DNA of 64,000 bases from CAVXYG01 sp963706835 (GTDB lineage Bacteria > Actinomycetota > Actinomycetes > S36-B12 > GCA-2699445): assembly GCA_963706835.1 (NCBI GenBank), contig CAVPOB010000040.1, forward strand, positions 186,001-250,000, read 5' to 3'. The first letter of the stretch is position 1. Each line of letters starts with the position of its first letter. Position numbers and translations under genes: made by a program. The notes beneath the pieces are model-generated. The model searched no databases. It was not told the DNA's origin and saw nothing but the letters and a program-made list of their open reading frames with translations. Positions 49,911 through 59,021 of this stretch are shown piece after piece.

Positions 49911-50837
49911 TCAGAACAGCGCGTTTGCCAGCGCGACCCTCGCCTTGGCCACGGCCGGCTCGCCCGCGCCGGCCACGTCGAACAGTTCCACCAGGCGATC
50001 GCGCACGGCAGCCCGATCCTGGCCGGCCGTGCGACGCACGAGGCCGACCAGGCGATCGAAGGCCTCCGCCCACGAACCGTTGAGCGCCTCGAGGTCGGCG
50101 GCCAGCAGGTTCGCGGCGAGATCGTCCGGTGCCGCCGCCGCCGCGGCGATCGCAGCGGGCGCCTCGACGCCGTCGGTGCGCTCGTACAGGTCGACCAGCC
50201 GCAGACCGGCCGCCGCGTCCGCGTTGCCCGGTTCGCTGTCGAGCACCGACCGGTAGGCGGCCCGAGCCGCCTGCCAGTCCCCGGACTCGACGGCGTCGAA
50301 GGCCGCATCGAGTCCGGGGTGCCCAGCGGGTTCGGCCGGCTCCGGCTCACTCGGGGCCGCCGCCAGTGTTCCGGTCACGCCATGCTTGGCCGCCTCGGCG
50401 AGCAGCGCGTCGAGGTATTGGCGCACCTGCGACTCGGGCAGCGCGCCCTGGAACAGCGGCAGGGGCTGGCCGCCGATGACTGCGAAGACCGACGGGATCG
50501 ACTGCACCTGGAAGGCCGCCGCGATCTGCTGCTCGGCATCGACGTCGACCTTCGCCAGCACCCACCGGCCGCCGTACTCGGCTGCCAGCTTCTCCAGTAC
50601 CGGGGTCAGCTGCTTGCAGGGACCGCACCAGTCCGCCCACAGGTCGATGACGACCGGCACCGTCATCGACTGCTCGAGCACATCGGCCTGGAACGTCGCC
50701 GTCGTGACGTTCTTGATGAGGCCTTCCGGCGCTCCCGCCATCGCTTGCTGCGACTGCGCCGCGGCCTCCCGGGCCGCGCTCAGGGCGCCGAGATCCACGG
50801 CGCCGTGCATCGACATCGGTGGTGTCGGCTGGCTCAT
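49911..50837 (-). CDS. Thioredoxin-TPR protein (CnoX/YbbN-like)
   Basis: A 308-residue co-chaperone-type protein. A 40-residue N-terminal leader precedes the thioredoxin fold: PVVIDLWADWCGPCKQLTPV with the WCGPC site at 70-74, VLAKVDVDAEQQIAAAFQVQ and SIPSVFAVIGG with the cis-proline. After a linker of about 30 A/E/P residues come two or three TPR-like helix pairs (DAAFDAVESGDWQAARAAYR, LDSEPGNADAAAGLRLVDLY). Actinobacterial members keep the active CGPC, unlike E. coli CnoX, so it may reduce disulfides as well as hold clients. The ATG has AAGGGAA five bases upstream. It starts 41 bp after the thiolase stop on the same strand. Confidence 0.9.
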   Translation of the reverse strand: MSQPTPPMSMHGAVDLGALSAAREAAAQSQQAMAGAPEGLIKNVTTATFQADVLEQSMTVPVVIDLWADWCGPCKQLTPVLEKLAAEYGGRWVLAKVDVDAEQQIAAAFQVQSIPSVFAVIGGQPLPLFQGALPESQVRQYLDALLAEAAKHGVTGTLAAAPSEPEPAEPAGHPGLDAAFDAVESGDWQAARAAYRSVLDSEPGNADAAAGLRLVDLYERTDGVEAPAAIAAAAAAPDDLAANLLAADLEALNGSWAEAFDRLVGLVRRTAGQDRAAVRDRLVELFDVAGAGEPAVAKARVALANALF

Positions 50838-50878
50838 GCTGTTCCCTTGTCGAAGATCCGGACGGGGTGCCGGCTGCC

Positions 50879-52069
50879 TCAGGCCGCCGGCACGGTGATG
50901 ATCAGCGCATCGCCCTGGCCGCCACCGCCGCACAGGGCCGCCGCGCCGGTCCCGCCGCCGCGCCGCTGCAGCTCCAGCGCCAGGGTCAGCACGAGTCGGG
51001 CGCCGGACATGCCCAGCGGGTGTCCCATGGCAATCGCGCCGCCGTTGACGTTGACGATGTCCTCGCTGATGCCGAGCTTGCGGGCCGAGGCGATGCCGAC
51101 GGCGGCGAACGCCTCGTTGAGCTCGAACAGGTCGATGTCGGCGACGTCGATGCCCTGCTTGGCCGCAGCCTTCAGGATCGCGTTGGCCGGCTGCTCCTGC
51201 AGGCTGGCGTCGGGGCCGGCCACCACGCCGTGGGCGCCGATCTCGGCCAGCCACGTCAGGCCCAGGGCCTCGGCCTTCGCCTTGCTCATCACCACGACCG
51301 CCGCGGCACCGTCGGAGATCTGGCTGGCCGAGCCTGCCGTGATGGTGCCGTCCTTGGCGAAAGCCGGGCGCAGCCTGCCCAGCGAAGCCGCCGTGGTGTC
51401 GCCGCGCACGCCCTCATCGACGGAGAAGACGATGGCCTCGCCCTTGCGCTGAGGGATCTCCACCGGAACGATCTCGTCGTCGAACAGGCCGTTCTTCTGC
51501 GCCTGCGCGGCCAACTGGTGCGAGCGGGCGGCGAAGGTGTCCTGCAGCTCGCGCGTCATGTAGTCGTAGCGACTGTTGTATCCCTCGGTGGCGGCCCCCA
51601 TGGCCATCTGATCGAAGGCGCAGGTCAGGCCGTCGAGGGCCATCGCGTCCACCAGCTTCGTGTCGCCGTACTTGAAGCCCTCGCGCGACTTCGGCAGCAG
51701 GTGCGGCGCCTGCGTCATCGACTCCATGCCGCCGGCAACGACGACCTCGAACTCACCGGCGCGGATCAACTGGTCGGCCAGCGCGATGGCGTCGATGCCG
51801 CTCAAGCACACCTTGTTCACCGTCAGCGCCGGGACATCCATCGCGATGCCGCCCTTGACGGCAGCCTGGCGCGCGGAGATCTGACCGGCGCCGGCCTGGA
51901 TGGCGTGGCCCATGATCACGTAGTCGACCTGCTCGGGCGAGACACCGGCCTTGTCCAGGGCTCCCTTGATCGCCACGCCGCCGAGGTCCGCGGCGGAGAA
52001 GTCCTTGAGCGAGCCGAGCAACCGGCCCATCGGGGTGCGTGCGCCGGCGACGATCACCGAGGTGGTCAT
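50879..52069 (-). CDS. Acetyl-CoA acetyltransferase (thiolase)
   Basis: A 396-residue biosynthetic-type thiolase. The N-terminal SVIVAGARTPMGRLLGSLKD, the acyl-enzyme cysteine in TVNKVCLSGIDAIALADQ (Cys88), VVAGGMESMTQAPHLLP, the catalytic histidine in GGAIAMGHPLGMSGARLVLT and the second cysteine in AALCGGGGQGDALII are all present. It joins two acetyl-CoA to acetoacetyl-CoA or runs in reverse. With the 3-hydroxyacyl-CoA dehydrogenase, Ccr and acetoacetyl-CoA synthetase nearby it supplies the C4 unit of the ethylmalonyl-CoA route. The start has GGAGGG upstream, and the gene diverges from the epimerase gene. Confidence 0.93.
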   Translation of the reverse strand: MTTSVIVAGARTPMGRLLGSLKDFSAADLGGVAIKGALDKAGVSPEQVDYVIMGHAIQAGAGQISARQAAVKGGIAMDVPALTVNKVCLSGIDAIALADQLIRAGEFEVVVAGGMESMTQAPHLLPKSREGFKYGDTKLVDAMALDGLTCAFDQMAMGAATEGYNSRYDYMTRELQDTFAARSHQLAAQAQKNGLFDDEIVPVEIPQRKGEAIVFSVDEGVRGDTTAASLGRLRPAFAKDGTITAGSASQISDGAAAVVVMSKAKAEALGLTWLAEIGAHGVVAGPDASLQEQPANAILKAAAKQGIDVADIDLFELNEAFAAVGIASARKLGISEDIVNVNGGAIAMGHPLGMSGARLVLTLALELQRRGGGTGAAALCGGGGQGDALIITVPAA

Positions 52070-52165
52070 GAGGGGGCCCTCCTGCTCCGAGTCGTTGGAA
52101 TGCCACGATACCTAGGCAGGCGGGCGGCGCCCGAACGGGGCGGGCCCTGGGAACTGGGAGGATGC

Positions 52166-52600
52166 ATGCCGGAGCCGGTCTTCACGCGTATCGATCACGT
52201 CGGGATCGCGGTGCCCGACCTCGATGCGGCCATCGAGCGCTACCGCGACGCGTTCGGCGCGATCAGCGTGCACGAGGAGGTCAACGAGGAGCAGGGCGTC
52301 CGGGAGGCGATGCTGCAGGTGGGCGATTCCGGATCGTTCATCCAGCTGCTCGCCCCGCTGAGCCCGGACACCACGATCGGCAAGTTCCTGGCCAAGAGCG
52401 GCCCCGGGATCCAGCAGGTCGCCTTCGGGGTGGACGACATCGAAGCGGCCGCGGAGCAGATTCGCTCGGCCGGGATGCGCCTGCTCTACGATCAGCCGAA
52501 GCGCGGCACCGCCGGCTCCCGCGTCAACTTCGTCCACCCCAAGGACAGCGGCGGCGTGCTCATCGAACTGGTGGAAGCGGCCCCCCGCGCGGAGCACTAG
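52166..52600 (+). CDS. mce: Methylmalonyl-CoA epimerase
   Basis: A 144-residue vicinal-oxygen-chelate protein that interconverts (2R)- and (2S)-methylmalonyl-CoA. FTRIDHVGIAVPDLDAAIERY carries the first metal histidine, FIQLLAPLSPDTTIGKFLAKSGPGIQQVAFGVDDIEAAAEQI the metal-site glutamine and catalytic region, and VNFVHPKDSGGVLIELVEA the last histidine and glutamate ligands. Length and motifs match actinobacterial epimerases. GGGAGG lies four bases before the ATG. It sits between thiolase and ccr, in line with ethylmalonyl/methylmalonyl-CoA flow to succinyl-CoA; the mutases are outside the window. Confidence 0.94.
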   Translation: MPEPVFTRIDHVGIAVPDLDAAIERYRDAFGAISVHEEVNEEQGVREAMLQVGDSGSFIQLLAPLSPDTTIGKFLAKSGPGIQQVAFGVDDIEAAAEQIRSAGMRLLYDQPKRGTAGSRVNFVHPKDSGGVLIELVEAAPRAEH

Positions 52601-52747
52601 GGCCCAGCAGCATGCCGCTGCCCGGGTCGACGGGTTCCTTCCGCCGACCGAATCCCGCGATGGACCCCGGAAGCGGAGTGCACCTTTCGGCCCGATACCG
52701 TGAAGAGATTCCCAACCGCGCAATCGCGCGACCCATCGGAGGCACCC

Positions 52748-54085
52748 GTGAAGGAAATCCTGGAGGCCATCCTCGCCGGCGACACCGCCGCTGAGGAGTT
52801 CGCGAACATCGAGTTGCCCGACAGCTACAAGGCCGCAGTCGTCCGCGAGGAGGACACCGGCATGTTCGAGGGCATGGCGACGCGGGACAAGGACCCCCGC
52901 AAGTCGATCCGGATCGACGAGGTCCCCCTGCCGGAGCTCGGTCCCGGCGAGGCGTACGTGGCGGTCATGGCCAGCGCCATCAACTACAACACCGTGTGGA
53001 CCTCGATCTTCGAGCCGGTGTCGACCTTCGGCTTCCTGAAGCGCTACGGCCGCAGCCATCCGATGGCGAAGCGGCACGACCTGCCGTACCACATCGTCGG
53101 ATCGGACCTGTCCGGCGTGGTGCTGCGCACCGGCCCGGGCGTGAACGCCTGGCAGCCCGGCGATGCGGTGGTCGCGCACTGCCTCAGCGTGGAACTGGAA
53201 TCCCCCGCCGGCCACAACGACACGATGCTGGATCCGGAGCAGCGGATCTGGGGCTTCGAGACCAACTTCGGTGGCCTGGCGCAGATCGCACTGGTGAAGT
53301 CCAACCAGCTGATGCCCAAGCCGGCGCACCTCACCTGGGAGGAGGCCGCCGTGCCCGGGCTGGTGAACTCCACCGCCTACCGCCAGCTGGTCTCGCGCAA
53401 CGGCGGCGGGATGAAGCAGGGCGACGTGGTGCTGATCTGGGGCGCCTCGGGCGGCCTGGGCTCCTACGCCACGCAGTACGCCCTCAACGGCGGCGCCATC
53501 CCGGTGTGTGTGGTCTCCAGCGAGGAGAAGGCCGAGATTGTGCGCTCGATGGGCGCAGAGCTGGTCATCAACCGGGCTGAGGAGGGTTACCAGTTCTGGA
53601 AGGACGAGCACACGCAGGACCCCAAGGAGTGGCTGCGGTTCGGCAAGCGCATCCGCGAGTTGACCGGTGGCGAGGACATCGACATCGTGTTCGAGCACCC
53701 CGGCCGTGAGACGTTCGGGGCCTCAGTCTTCGTCACCCGCAAGGGCGGCACCATCACGACCTGCGCCTCCACCAGCGGCTACATGCACGAGTACGACAAC
53801 CGCTACCTGTGGATGAACCTCAAGCGCATCATCGGCTCGCACTTCGCCAACTACCGCGAGGCCTACGAGGCGAACCGGCTCATCGAGAAGGGCCTCATCC
53901 ACCCGACCCTGTCGAAGACCTTCTCCCTCGATGACACCGGCGCTGCGGCCTACGAGGTCCACCGCAACCGCCACCAGGGCAAGGTGGGCGTGCTCTGCCT
54001 GGCGCCGGAGGAGGGCCTGGGCGTGACCGACGAGGCAAAGCGCGCCAAGCACATCGACGCGATCAACCGCTTCCGCGACAAGTAA
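52748..54085 (+). CDS. ccr: Crotonyl-CoA carboxylase/reductase
   Basis: A 445-residue medium-chain dehydrogenase-fold enzyme that reduces and carboxylates crotonyl-CoA to ethylmalonyl-CoA with NADPH and CO2. It is very close in pattern to Streptomyces Ccr: MFEGMATRDKDPRKSIRIDE, INYNTVWTSIFEPVSTFGFL, RHDLPYHIVGSDLSGVVLRT, WGFETNFGGLAQIALVKSNQ, the NADPH motif IWGASGGLGSYATQYAL, VFEHPGRETFGASVFVTRKG and ASTSGYMHEYDNRYLWM. GTG 52748 (protein start MKEILEAI) is chosen from the family N-terminus and GGAGG five bases upstream; an ATG 48 bases earlier is unlikely. A 20-bp terminator follows at once. Confidence 0.97.
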   Translation: MKEILEAILAGDTAAEEFANIELPDSYKAAVVREEDTGMFEGMATRDKDPRKSIRIDEVPLPELGPGEAYVAVMASAINYNTVWTSIFEPVSTFGFLKRYGRSHPMAKRHDLPYHIVGSDLSGVVLRTGPGVNAWQPGDAVVAHCLSVELESPAGHNDTMLDPEQRIWGFETNFGGLAQIALVKSNQLMPKPAHLTWEEAAVPGLVNSTAYRQLVSRNGGGMKQGDVVLIWGASGGLGSYATQYALNGGAIPVCVVSSEEKAEIVRSMGAELVINRAEEGYQFWKDEHTQDPKEWLRFGKRIRELTGGEDIDIVFEHPGRETFGASVFVTRKGGTITTCASTSGYMHEYDNRYLWMNLKRIIGSHFANYREAYEANRLIEKGLIHPTLSKTFSLDDTGAAAYEVHRNRHQGKVGVLCLAPEEGLGVTDEAKRAKHIDAINRFRDK

Positions 54086-54092
54086 CCTCTGA

Positions 54093-54139
54093 CACAGCGG
54101 CGCGCCCCGGGCTCACAAGGCCCGGGGCGCGCCGCTGTG
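54093..54139 (+). terminator. Very strong intrinsic-type hairpin after ccr
   Basis: A perfect 20-bp GC-rich stem, 54093-54112 (beginning CACAGCGGCGCG) with 54120-54139, and a 7-nt loop TCACAAG, begins eight bases after the ccr stop. It is the strongest hairpin in the window. It has no T-run, as is usual in actinobacteria. Confidence 0.85.
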
Positions 54140-54233
54140 TGGCTTAGGATTGCCGCAATCGCTGAGCGTCTTCCCCGGACGGCACCGCCTCGGTGCCGGA
54201 GCGAGGCGAGCGGTCGGTGGAGTGGGGTGGGCA

Positions 54234-56298
54234 ATGACGGTGACGCTGGAGCATCCGTCGGGCGCGCCTGCCCGGTCGGAGTCGGCTCCCGCCGAGCGGA
54301 CTGCCCCGCAGCCCGGGGTTCGGCGCCGCGGGCTCGGCTATCAGCCGGCGCTGGACGGGTTGCGCGCGATCGCCGTCCTGGCCGTCCTCGCCTATCACGC
54401 AGACCTGCCGTGGGCGCCTGGGGGCTTCCTCGGCGTCGACGTCTTCTTCGTGCTGTCCGGCTTCCTCATCACCACCCTGCTCCTGGATGCCACCGCGCGC
54501 ACCGGCACGCCGGACCTGCGCCGCTTCTACGTCCGCCGGGCGCGGCGCCTGCTGCCTGCCCTGTTCGCGGTGCTCATCGGGTCGACGCTGTTGGTCATCA
54601 CGCTGGCACCGGATGCCGCGGGCCATCAGCAGCGCGACCTGCCGGCCGCACTGACCTATGTCACGAACTGGGTCTACGTCCTGACCGACCAGTCCTATTT
54701 CGAGGCCACCGGTCGCCCGCCCATGCTGGAGCACCTGTGGTCGCTGGCGGTGGAGGAGCAGTTCTACCTGCTCTGGCCGTGGCTGTTCCTGCTGGCCTGG
54801 CGGTTGGGCCGCTCCCAGTCGGTCCGGCGCGCTGCCCTGATCGGCGCACTGCTGTCCACGGCGGCCATGCTCGCGCTGTCGGTGGCCAACGGCTACCCCG
54901 AGGCGGCGGACCCCTCCCGCGTCTACTTCGGCACCGACACCCACGTCATGGGCCTGCTGATCGGTGCTGCGCTCGCCACCGCGTGGATCCCGTCGCGGGC
55001 CCGCCGGGACCTGGCCGGGCGGCCCCGCGGCATCATCGACGGCGTCGGGGCGCTGGGCCTGCTGCTCGTCGCTGTGGTGTTCTGGCGGGTGTCGCAAGAC
55101 TCCGCCCTCCTGTATCGGGGCGGGTTCCTGGCGCTATCGGCACTGGTGGCCGTGCTCATCGTCGCGCTGACCCATCCGGCCTCCCGCGTGGGCCTCATCG
55201 TCGGTTCGGCGCCGCTGCGCTACCTGGGGACCCGCTCGTACGGGATCTACCTGTGGCACTGGCCCATTTTCCTGGTGACCAGGCCCGGTCTCGATGTGCC
55301 CCTCACCGGCACCGCAAACCTGGTGCTGCGGCTCGGGCTCACGCTCGGCATCGCCGAACTGTCCTACCGATTCCTGGAGACCCCGATCCGGCAGCACGGC
55401 TTCAGGGCGTCGTGCAGACGGCTGCGCGACCGCATGTCGGTCGGCCCGGGTCCGATCGCCCGAGCAGCAACGCGCCCCGTCATCCTGGTCAGCGTCGCAG
55501 CCCTCCTGCTGACCGGGATGACGCTGCGGCTGTACTCCCTGCCGACAGAACCGGACTACCTGGACGGCGTCACGAGCCTGTCTGCCATGACGCAGCAGGA
55601 TGCCGCGGCTGTCCCGGAGACCGACGAAGGCGGCTCGTCCTCCGATGATGCCCGCGCACCAGGCAACGGCCCGCAGGAGCAGCAGACCGATCCTGCGGCT
55701 GCGGCGCCTCCCGCCGGCCAAGCGCCTCCCCCAGCCGCCCCGGCGCCCGCCCGGGCAACTCGGGCTCGGCGAGTCGGTCCTCATCGGTGCCAGTGCCGCG
55801 CTGCAGCGGGAGTTCCCCGAGATGGTCATCGATGCGGAGGTCGGGCGACAGCAGGAGGAGATGGTGGCCCGGATCGCCGAACTCGCCGATGCAGGCGCAC
55901 TGCGCAGCGAGGTGATCCTGCACGTCGGATCGAACGGCTACATCGGCGAGAACAGCGTTGCCGCAATGCTCGACACCCTGACTGCGGGCGGTGTGCAGCA
56001 CATCGTGGTGCTGACGGTCTCGGTGCCACGCCGCTGGCAGGATCCGAACAACGAGGTCCTGGCCGCGGTCGTGCCCCGGTATCCGAACGCGATCCTCATG
56101 GATTGGCGCGACGCGGTCCGCAGCAACCCGGATCTGGTGGTCGCCGACGGCGTGCACCCCACCGGGCCCGGCATCCGCACCTTGACCGACCTCATCGGGC
56201 AGGGACTGGGCACCCTGCGCGACCGGAACGCCGCACCTGAGCCGGAGGATGGCTTCGTCGACGATGAGCCGATCCTCGAGGGATCGCTGGGCGCCTGA
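54234..56298 (+). pseudogene. OafA-type membrane acyltransferase with C-terminal SGNH domain, one frame change in this sequence
   Basis: Restored length about 687 residues. The acyltransferase-3 domain (about 35-400) has some ten helices: GLGYQPALDGLRAIAVLAVL with the DGLRAIAV motif, YHADLPWAPGGFLGVDVFFV, YVRRARRLLPALFAVL, EHLWSLAVEEQFYLLWP (the E-WSLavEeQFY core) and RYLGTRSYGIYLWHWPIFLV. After a Pro/Ala linker, one extra base near 55750-55765 moves the frame, and the SGNH part reads GLGESVLIGASAALQREFPE, VILHVGSNGYIGENSV and VVADGVHPTGPGIRTL with its Asp-His pair. The family O-acetylates cell-surface glycans, the SGNH module finishing the transfer outside. The total length (3n+1) fits one inserted base in a GC-rich linker. 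Confidence 0.87.
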
Positions 56299-56303
56299 CC
56301 GAG

Positions 56304-57098
56304 CTACCCGCTCTGCTGGACCGCGGCGTCGCGGAGGAAGGCCAGCATGGCCCCGGCCACCTCTGCCGGGCGTTCCACGGCCGACAGGTGTCCGCATCCG
56401 CTGATCGTCACCAGCCGACCCTTGTCCAGGGCGTCGGCCATCACCTCGTGCTCGGCCAGCGGGCTGAGGGCGTCCTCGGTACCTGCCACGACCAGTGCCG
56501 GCCGGTCGTATCCGGCCAGCGTCGGCACGGAGTCCGGCCGATCAGCCATGGTGCGCATCGCCCACGCGGCCGACTCGGCCCGGGCCGACTGGATCCAGCG
56601 CCGCGTGCGCTCGACGACATCCGGGCGTTGCTCACGCGAGGTGGGACCGAGCAGCCCTTGCAGCATGCCCTCTGCCAGCGGCTCCAGCGACCCGGCAGCC
56701 AACGCTCGCCGAGCGGTCTCCTCTCGGACGGCTCGGGCATCGGGACCGTCCGGCGTCGCCTTGGTGTCGAGCAGCATCAACCCGGCCACTCGATGCGGCT
56801 GCTGGCGCAGGATCTGCATGGCCGCGTAACCGCCCATGCTCAGACCGCCGAGGACGAACTCGGCGATGCCGCGGCCGTCGAGGTCGGCGAGCACGCCCTC
56901 CACCATCGCCGCCATGGTCTGCTCCCCCGATGCCGGCAGGGCCGATCCGCCGAACCCCGGCAGGTCCGGCCGGATCACGCGGTAGCCCGCTGTGAGGAGA
57001 GCAGTGGCCTGAGCGTCGAACAGCGTGTGGTCGCACGGGTAGGCGTGGAGCAGGACGACCGGCAGTCCGGCGCCCTCGTCGACGACCTGCAGCATCAT
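56304..57098 (-). CDS. Alpha/beta-hydrolase fold protein
   Basis: A 264-residue hydrolase. LPVVLLHAYPCDHTLFDAQA gives the oxyanion HxY motif, VIRPDLPGFGGSALP the second strand, FVLGGLSMGGYAAMQILRQQ the nucleophile elbow (GLSMGG), ALVVAGTEDALSPLAEHEV the acidic residue and ISGCGHLSAVERPAEVAG the histidine. It has the usual lid region (about 130-180). The substrate is unknown; such proteins are often annotated 3-oxoadipate enol-lactonase-like. Tandem ATG codons follow AGGAGG; the first is used. It ends five bases from the convergent acyltransferase stop, with no terminator between, and starts 15 bases after the SDR stop. Confidence 0.85.
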   Translation of the reverse strand: MMLQVVDEGAGLPVVLLHAYPCDHTLFDAQATALLTAGYRVIRPDLPGFGGSALPASGEQTMAAMVEGVLADLDGRGIAEFVLGGLSMGGYAAMQILRQQPHRVAGLMLLDTKATPDGPDARAVREETARRALAAGSLEPLAEGMLQGLLGPTSREQRPDVVERTRRWIQSARAESAAWAMRTMADRPDSVPTLAGYDRPALVVAGTEDALSPLAEHEVMADALDKGRLVTISGCGHLSAVERPAEVAGAMLAFLRDAAVQQSG

Positions 57099-57113
57099 GT
57101 ACCTCCTGGGGGA

Positions 57114-57881
57114 CTACGGCATCACCGACAGGCCGCCGTCGGCGACGATGGATTGCCCGGTGATGAAGCTCGCGGCGTCCGAGGCGAGAAAGACCGCCAC
57201 GGCCGCGATCTCCTCCGGCCGGCCCCAGCGCTGCATCGGCACCCGGCTCAGGACGGACTTCTCCGTGGTGGAGTCGGTGCGCAGGAAGTCCGTCAGGTCG
57301 GTGTCGATCCATCCCGGCAGCAGCGCGTTCACGCGGACCCCGGACGAGGCGCACTCCAGGGCCAGGGACTGGGTCAGCGACACCACGGCCGCCTTCGCCG
57401 CGGCATAGTGGGACATCAGCGGCGCCCCGCTCAGGGCCACCACGCTGGAAACGTTGATCACCGAGCCGCGCCCTGCGCCGAGCATGTGCGGCAGCACCGC
57501 CTGGGAGACGTGCACCGTCGAGTCGAGATTCAGCCGGACGATCTTGTCCCAGCCGCTGTACCGCGTGGCCACCAACGGCATTGAGAACGTGTTCCCACCG
57601 GCGTTGTTCACCAGGATGTCCGGGACGCCGAGCTCGGCCACCATCCGGTCCACCGCGGCCCGCACCGCGTCCGGATCGGTCACGTCGCAGGGCAGCACCA
57701 GCGCGTGCCGGCCATGGTTGCGCACCTGCCTGGCGACCTCGGCGAGCCGCTCCTCGTTGCGCGCCAGCAGGGCCACATCGGCCCCCTGCTCGGCCAGCGC
57801 CAGCGCGATGGCCGCGCCGATGCCCTGCGAGGCCCCCGTCACCAGCGCCGTACGTCCGGTCAGATCGGTCAGGTCGGTCAC
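57114..57881 (-). CDS. Short-chain dehydrogenase/reductase (FabG-like)
   Basis: A 255-residue classical SDR: TALVTGASQGIGAAIALALA (cofactor motif), LPCDVTDPDAVRAAV, DILVNNAGGNTFSMPLVAT, the serine in INVSSVVALSG, the YAAAK catalytic pair and FLASDAASFITGQSIVADGG at the end. The 2-oxoacyl-reductase-like pattern cannot fix the substrate. The GTG at 57881 overlaps the TGA of the upstream hydrolase (GTGA) with GGAG six bases upstream; a longer reading upstream is only the antisense tail of the neighbour. It belongs to a six-gene minus-strand run from 61.0 to 56.3 kb. Confidence 0.88.
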   Translation of the reverse strand: MTDLTDLTGRTALVTGASQGIGAAIALALAEQGADVALLARNEERLAEVARQVRNHGRHALVLPCDVTDPDAVRAAVDRMVAELGVPDILVNNAGGNTFSMPLVATRYSGWDKIVRLNLDSTVHVSQAVLPHMLGAGRGSVINVSSVVALSGAPLMSHYAAAKAAVVSLTQSLALECASSGVRVNALLPGWIDTDLTDFLRTDSTTEKSVLSRVPMQRWGRPEEIAAVAVFLASDAASFITGQSIVADGGLSVMP

Positions 57882-58615
57882 AGCATGCTCCAAGTCTCCA
57901 TGGGCCCGTCCCACTGCGGGGGCAGCGGGGCCAACGCCGGCGCGATCTGTCGCACCACATGGTCAAGGGCGATCTTGACATACCGCTCGCCGATGAACAG
58001 GTGGCGCCCGTCCGCAACCGCGACTACCTCTGCCTGCGGAATCCTGGCAAGGCGGCGCCGGGCCTGTTCGGGCCGCAGGAAGTCATCGTGCTGTGGTACC
58101 AGCGCGGACAGCGGCGCCCCGTACCGCGCCCACCGGTCGAGGTCGGCATCGGTGGACCAGCGCAGTGTGGGCGACAGCAGGACCGCGCCCACGACCGGGG
58201 GCCGCGCACCATGCTTCAGCACCACGTCGGTGCCGAACGACCAGCCCACCAGCCACGGATCCGGCAGGCCGGCGGCAGCGACCCAGCCCAGCACCGCCGC
58301 CAGATCCAGGCCTTCGGGCCCCGCCGCGCCGAACTGTCCGGAACTGGCCCCGATGGTAGAGGAGACCCCGCGGAAGTTGAACCGGACCACGGCCAGGCCC
58401 GCCAGCGCCGGCAACCGCCAGGAGGCTTTGCGGAACAGATGGGAGTCGGTGGATCCGCCATGGGTGGACAGCGGGTGCAGGCAGACCACGGTGGCGATCG
58501 GCTGGGCCTGCTCCGGCAGCGCCGCCTCCCCCACGATGCGCTCGCCGTCGGCCGTCTCCACGGCGAAGACCTCGCGCCGCGCCGGCAGCACCGAGTTGGC
58601 AGTGATTCGGGACAT
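57878..58615 (-). CDS. Alpha/beta-hydrolase (dienelactone-hydrolase-like)
   Basis: A 245-residue hydrolase. VFAVETADGERIVGEAALPE opens the domain; TVVCLHPLSTHGGSTDSHLF is the oxyanion strand, LAVVRFNFRGVSSTIGASSG the FNFRG motif of the YdeN/alpha-beta hydrolase subgroup, WLVGWSFGTDVVL the nucleophile elbow (GWSFG), VPQHDDFLRPEQARRRL the acidic loop and VADGRHLFIGER the histidine. It probably acts on a small ester or thioester. The ATG at 58615 is chosen because it follows the DCC-protein stop by four bases and fits the family start; GTGA overlap couples it to the SDR. Confidence 0.8.
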   Translation of the reverse strand: MSRITANSVLPARREVFAVETADGERIVGEAALPEQAQPIATVVCLHPLSTHGGSTDSHLFRKASWRLPALAGLAVVRFNFRGVSSTIGASSGQFGAAGPEGLDLAAVLGWVAAAGLPDPWLVGWSFGTDVVLKHGARPPVVGAVLLSPTLRWSTDADLDRWARYGAPLSALVPQHDDFLRPEQARRRLARIPQAEVVAVADGRHLFIGERYVKIALDHVVRQIAPALAPLPPQWDGPMETWSML

Positions 58616-58619
58616 GTGG

Positions 58620-59018
58620 CTACCCGATCGGCACCACGGAGCCGGCCCCATCCACCGCGCACGCCGGCGTCCCGCCCGGCAACCGATGCCGGTTGGCCGC
58701 CACGAATCGATAGCCGAGGTCGGCCACCGCGGCGATGCCGGGAGCCGTCAGCAGCGCACCCAGTGCCGGCCATGGCGCGCGTCCCAACTGCAGCACGCCC
58801 GCGATCGCCGCCGCCCCGCCCCGCACCGCGATCGTCGTGCCGGACTTGCGCACCAGCAGGACCTCGGCGGCCGCACCCTCCGGCGTGACCCCCCACCGCG
58901 GCAGATCGACCAACTGGTAGGGCAGCACCAGGCAGTCCGGTCGCACCCAGCGCTGGAGGGCGCGCGCACTGCTGGAGCAGAACGCGCAGTCGCCGTCGTA
59001 CAGCAGGACCACCGTCAT
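58620..59018 (-). CDS. DCC1-like thiol-disulfide oxidoreductase family protein
   Basis: A 132-residue protein of the DUF393/DCC family. VLLYDGDCAFCSSSARALQ carries the DxxCxxC motif that names the family, with the rest of a thioredoxin-like fold: LVLPYQLVDLPRWGVT, VLLVRKSGTTIAVRGGAAAI and APGIAAVADLGYRFVAANRHRLPG. A third cysteine follows in TPACAVDG. It is probably a small redox protein; partners are unknown. It lies within a tight operon, three bases after the preceding zinc-ribbon gene and four before the hydrolase. Confidence 0.88.
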   Translation of the reverse strand: MTVVLLYDGDCAFCSSSARALQRWVRPDCLVLPYQLVDLPRWGVTPEGAAAEVLLVRKSGTTIAVRGGAAAIAGVLQLGRAPWPALGALLTAPGIAAVADLGYRFVAANRHRLPGGTPACAVDGAGSVVPIG

Positions 59019-59021
59019 CCT

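Noticed and set aside
52700..52747. A 16-residue N-terminal extension of Ccr
   Set aside because: GGAGG precedes GTG 52748 and the family begins with MKEIL at that codon.
54150..54233. An earlier ATG for the OafA-type acyltransferase
   Set aside because: The extra 28 residues are arginine- and glycine-rich and lie against the ccr terminator; ATG 54234 has a GGTGG site.
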